Source: Nocardia aurea (lineage in GTDB: Bacteria; Actinomycetota; Actinomycetes; Mycobacteriales; Mycobacteriaceae). Taken from it: a DNA stretch of 64,000 nucleotides. The stretch is taken from NCBI RefSeq assembly GCF_003123685.1, contig NZ_QCYJ01000170.1, positions 186,001-250,000 on the forward strand, written 5' to 3'. The notes beneath the pieces are model-generated. The model had not been told where the DNA came from. It did not search any database and worked only from the letters and a program-made list of their open reading frames with translations. Positions 61,991 to 64,000 of the stretch are shown here, in pieces (the first letter of the stretch is position 1; the number at the start of each line of letters is the position of its first letter). Position numbers and translations under genes: made by a program.

Positions 61991-62938
61991 GTGCACAGCA
62001 CCGGCAATCCACCCATCGCACATCCACGGGTCGCGCTCGAAACCTATCGGGGACTACGCGCGGGGACGGTCGTGGTCATCGCGCTCATCGCCGTCGCGCA
62101 GATCGACGAATATCGGGTGACAGGTGATGTGGCACAGTCGATCAGCGGATCTTTCTACACCTCCGTGCACGCCATTTTCGTCGGCGCGCTGTTCGCCACG
62201 GGCACCTGCCTGATCATCTACCGCGGCAATTCCGACCGCGAGGACTCGGTTCTCAATTTCGCCGGATTCATGGCGTTCTTCGTCGCCGTCGTTCCGACCC
62301 AGCCGATGCGGATCTGCGCGCCCGAAGACCCGGCGGGCACCGGGTTCACCGCGCTACCCGGCTGCCAGGACTACGACCGGGTCCTGTCGACCGGTCTGGC
62401 GGCGCTGGTCAGCGTGTGGGTCGTCGCCGAAGTCGGATACTTCGCCTTCGTCTGGCGGACAAGGGGTTTCGCCGCCTATACGACACCGCTTCGATTCACC
62501 AGACTCGCGATCTCCGCGCTGCTGGTGGTCTACTTCTGCGCACCGGTGGGGCTGAACGATTTCCTGCGCCTGCCCTGGGGCGAGCAGTTCCTCGACAATC
62601 GACACAACGTGGCGGCGATTCTGATGTTCGTCGGGATCATCGCCGTCGTCGGGCTCAACGGATGGTCGGCGCGCACACTCGGATTACGTTCCAACGCTTT
62701 TCGATACCTGGTGATCGGCGTCGTCATGATCGTCACGGTGATACTCGTCGCGGCCTTTCACCTGTGGAACGAACAATGGTTTCCCGGGTGGAAATTCCAG
62801 CACGACCTCCTCGTGCTGGAATGGGCGTTGATACTCGAATTCGCGGCGTTCTGGATCATCCAGTCGATCGAACTCTGGGATGTCGACACGCGGGACGCGC
62901 TGCCCGAGGCCGAGCCGAAACAGTCCGTGTCGGAATGA
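61991..62938 (+). CDS. Integral membrane protein, DUF998-like
   Basis: A 315-residue protein with seven to eight membrane helices. There is a predicted extracytoplasmic loop with two Cys (RICAPEDPAGTG...LPGCQDYD) between helices 3 and 4, and Trp-rich last helices. GTG 61991 has AGGAGG (61978-61983) upstream. It resembles loosely the DUF998 class of actinobacterial membrane proteins, but I hold this lightly. It is divergent from the kinase gene (236-base gap), so the two may be jointly controlled, and it converges with the SLATT-like gene (17-base gap). Confidence 0.7.
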   Translation: MHSTGNPPIAHPRVALETYRGLRAGTVVVIALIAVAQIDEYRVTGDVAQSISGSFYTSVHAIFVGALFATGTCLIIYRGNSDREDSVLNFAGFMAFFVAVVPTQPMRICAPEDPAGTGFTALPGCQDYDRVLSTGLAALVSVWVVAEVGYFAFVWRTRGFAAYTTPLRFTRLAISALLVVYFCAPVGLNDFLRLPWGEQFLDNRHNVAAILMFVGIIAVVGLNGWSARTLGLRSNAFRYLVIGVVMIVTVILVAAFHLWNEQWFPGWKFQHDLLVLEWALILEFAAFWIIQSIELWDVDTRDALPEAEPKQSVSE

Positions 62939-62955
62939 ATTCCACCCGGCCGCGG

Positions 62956-63561
62956 TTATGTATGCCTGCGGTCGGACCTGCCGCCCCGGGCTTCCGCCGG
63001 GATCGGCAGGTTGGTCGCCCAGGTGTTGGTCTCCCGGATGATCACCTCGTTCACCCGATAGGAGAAATCTCGCAGCAGTCCCATGCGACGGTCGATCTCG
63101 CCGTTGGAATTGGCCGAGGCCCTCGACATCGAGGCCCACTCCAACTGGAGGTCGCAGATCATCGCGTTGATCGCGTGCACGCTGCGGATATCGCGGCGCC
63201 AGGCCGTCGATATGCCGAAGAACCGGTCGACCGCCGAACATCCGGCGGCGCAGGCCAGCAGTACATAGCCCCAGCTGGGGTCGACGGCGTCGATTCCCGC
63301 CGTGGTCATCAGCGGCACCAGGATTCCGAGCAGACCGAGGAAGAGCATCGCCGCGGTGAGCGCTAGGCTCGTCCGCTGTTTGATGCGTCGATCCCTCGAA
63401 TACCAATCGCGCGCGTCCATCGCGTAGGTCTCGACTCGTTGGAACAGCCAAGCCAGGGTCTCGTCGGTACTCGACCAATCGGCGGAACGGAGGTCCAGCG
63501 AAGGCGGTACTCCGAGGTCCTGCAAGCGATCCCCTCCGATGGACAATCGGTGCTCTGTCAC
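62956..63561 (-). CDS. SLATT-domain-like 2-TM protein
   Basis: A 201-residue protein. An N-terminal cytosolic helix (ETLAWLFQRVETYAMDARDWYSRDRRIKQRTS) is followed by two adjacent membrane helices (about 66-90 and 98-118) and a C-terminal helical domain starting with the diagnostic DRFFGISTAWRRDI and AINAMICDLQLEWASM segments. This layout matches SLATT proteins (SMODS and SLOG-associated two-TM proteins), predicted pore-forming effectors in nucleotide-signal defence systems. No nucleotidyltransferase, SLOG or reverse-transcriptase partner lies within the window. GTG start at 63561, with only a weak ribosome site. Confidence 0.7.
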   Translation of the reverse strand: MTEHRLSIGGDRLQDLGVPPSLDLRSADWSSTDETLAWLFQRVETYAMDARDWYSRDRRIKQRTSLALTAAMLFLGLLGILVPLMTTAGIDAVDPSWGYVLLACAAGCSAVDRFFGISTAWRRDIRSVHAINAMICDLQLEWASMSRASANSNGEIDRRMGLLRDFSYRVNEVIIRETNTWATNLPIPAEARGGRSDRRHT

Positions 63562-63911
63562 GGCGGTACTGTAGCGCCCGTCGCCACGACGCGCGCGCCC
63601 GGACTGGTCGAGTGCTCGGCACCGCCGAAATTCCGACTGTGCGGTCCGCGTGGGAACCGTGAGCTACGGTGCCGCAACGGGTCTCGGACACGCGGTGATC
63701 GATGGCAGCGGCATCGGCGTGGCGTTTTCGCTCGACGGAATCGACCCGAACTCATGCGGACACCCTCACCTGCGTCTATGGGTCCACAAGGCCGCCAATC
63801 GATCCCGGGTGCGGACCATGCTCACCCCACACGGACACGGCGGCGACCCCGCCGCCCGTTCGAGACAAACAGACTGGCCTGCAACGTTTTACACACCGCT
63901 TACACAGCGAC
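63562..63911. other. Intergenic region, no gene supported
   Basis: About 350 bases upstream of the SLATT-like gene. The only long frames are short, Arg-rich and lack ribosome sites. The last 60 bases (from about 63870) turn A/T-richer with TTTTACACACCGCTTACACA, which could be a promoter for a gene running out of the window. Confidence 0.4.
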
Positions 63912-64000
63912 ATGCACGACACGTCATCGAACTCGTCGGACACGTCATCGGAAACCGCGTCGATCGCGTCGAGCGGTCGCGCGGATCACCGGCGATCGAG
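63912..64000 (+). CDS. Possible start of a Ser/Thr-rich protein, cut by the window edge
   Basis: ATG 63912 opens a frame with no stop through the last base. The 29 visible residues are Ser/Thr/Asp-rich and contain a near-repeat (DTSSNSS then DTSSETA) encoded by a 12-base direct repeat (63918-63929 and 63939-63950). No ribosome site is visible. It may be the disordered N-terminus of a real gene or chance. Confidence 0.3.
   Translation, partial: MHDTSSNSSDTSSETASIASSGRADHRRS

Overview
The window is high-GC actinomycete DNA, most likely from Nocardia or a close mycolic-acid relative. I infer this from the codon use, the frequent GTG starts, the GTGA/ATGA stop-start overlaps inside operons, and the families present (PPK2, CtpF-like P-type ATPase, SulP, EgtC-like amidotransferase, modular PKS). 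This is inference from style and gene content; no rRNA or other species marker is present.

Bases 1-14126 (+ strand) hold a dense run of carbohydrate, stress and transport genes. They are a 5'-truncated GH65 phosphorylase, a GH15 trehalase/glucoamylase, an MFS exporter, a DUF7144-type membrane protein, a YbdK-like carboxylate-amine ligase, an 80-residue helical protein, polyphosphate kinase 2, a P-type ATPase, a SulP transporter and a diacylglycerol-kinase-fold protein preceded by a 25-codon overlapping ORF. Bases 14143-18281 hold a glutamine amidotransferase, a small acidic ORF, a TetR regulator, a PhoU/DUF47-like helical protein, an apparent NPC2/ML-fold lipid-binding protein and an amidohydrolase. 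Bases 18633-21808 hold a thiolase, a second TetR, an NTF2/SnoaL-like protein and the C-terminal remnant of an acyl-CoA thioesterase. Bases 22108-28675 form one tightly overlapping operon: peptide/nickel-type substrate-binding protein, two permeases, a fused double ATPase and an SDR, followed closely by a SnoaL-like cyclase.

Bases 28730-51342 (- strand) are the centrepiece: three colinear modular type I PKS genes. I read the assembly line as KSQ-AT-ACP loading, module 1 KS-AT-KR-ACP, module 2 KS-AT-DH-KR-ACP, module 3 KS-AT-ACP with a methylmalonyl-type AT, and module 4 KS-AT-DH-KR-ACP-TE. That predicts a short, mono-methylated pentaketide with one free hydroxyl. No oxygenase, glycosyltransferase or dedicated exporter lies beside it. 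A divergent LysR regulator and a cupin sit upstream of the first PKS gene.

Bases 51947-64000 hold regulators and envelope functions. These include a MerR gene divergent from an apparent in-frame chimera of an alpha/beta-hydrolase and an MFS transporter, with a textbook 19-bp-spacer MerR promoter between them. Next is a tRNA-Gly(TCC)-like cloverleaf with perfect stems but a non-canonical T loop, ending 3 bases before the start codon of a 746-residue protein of unknown function. Then come two membrane proteins, a Ser/Thr protein kinase, another membrane protein and a SLATT-like 2-TM protein. The tRNA-like element with its adjacent gene, the bacterial ML-fold protein and the compact PKS line are the items I consider most worth following up.
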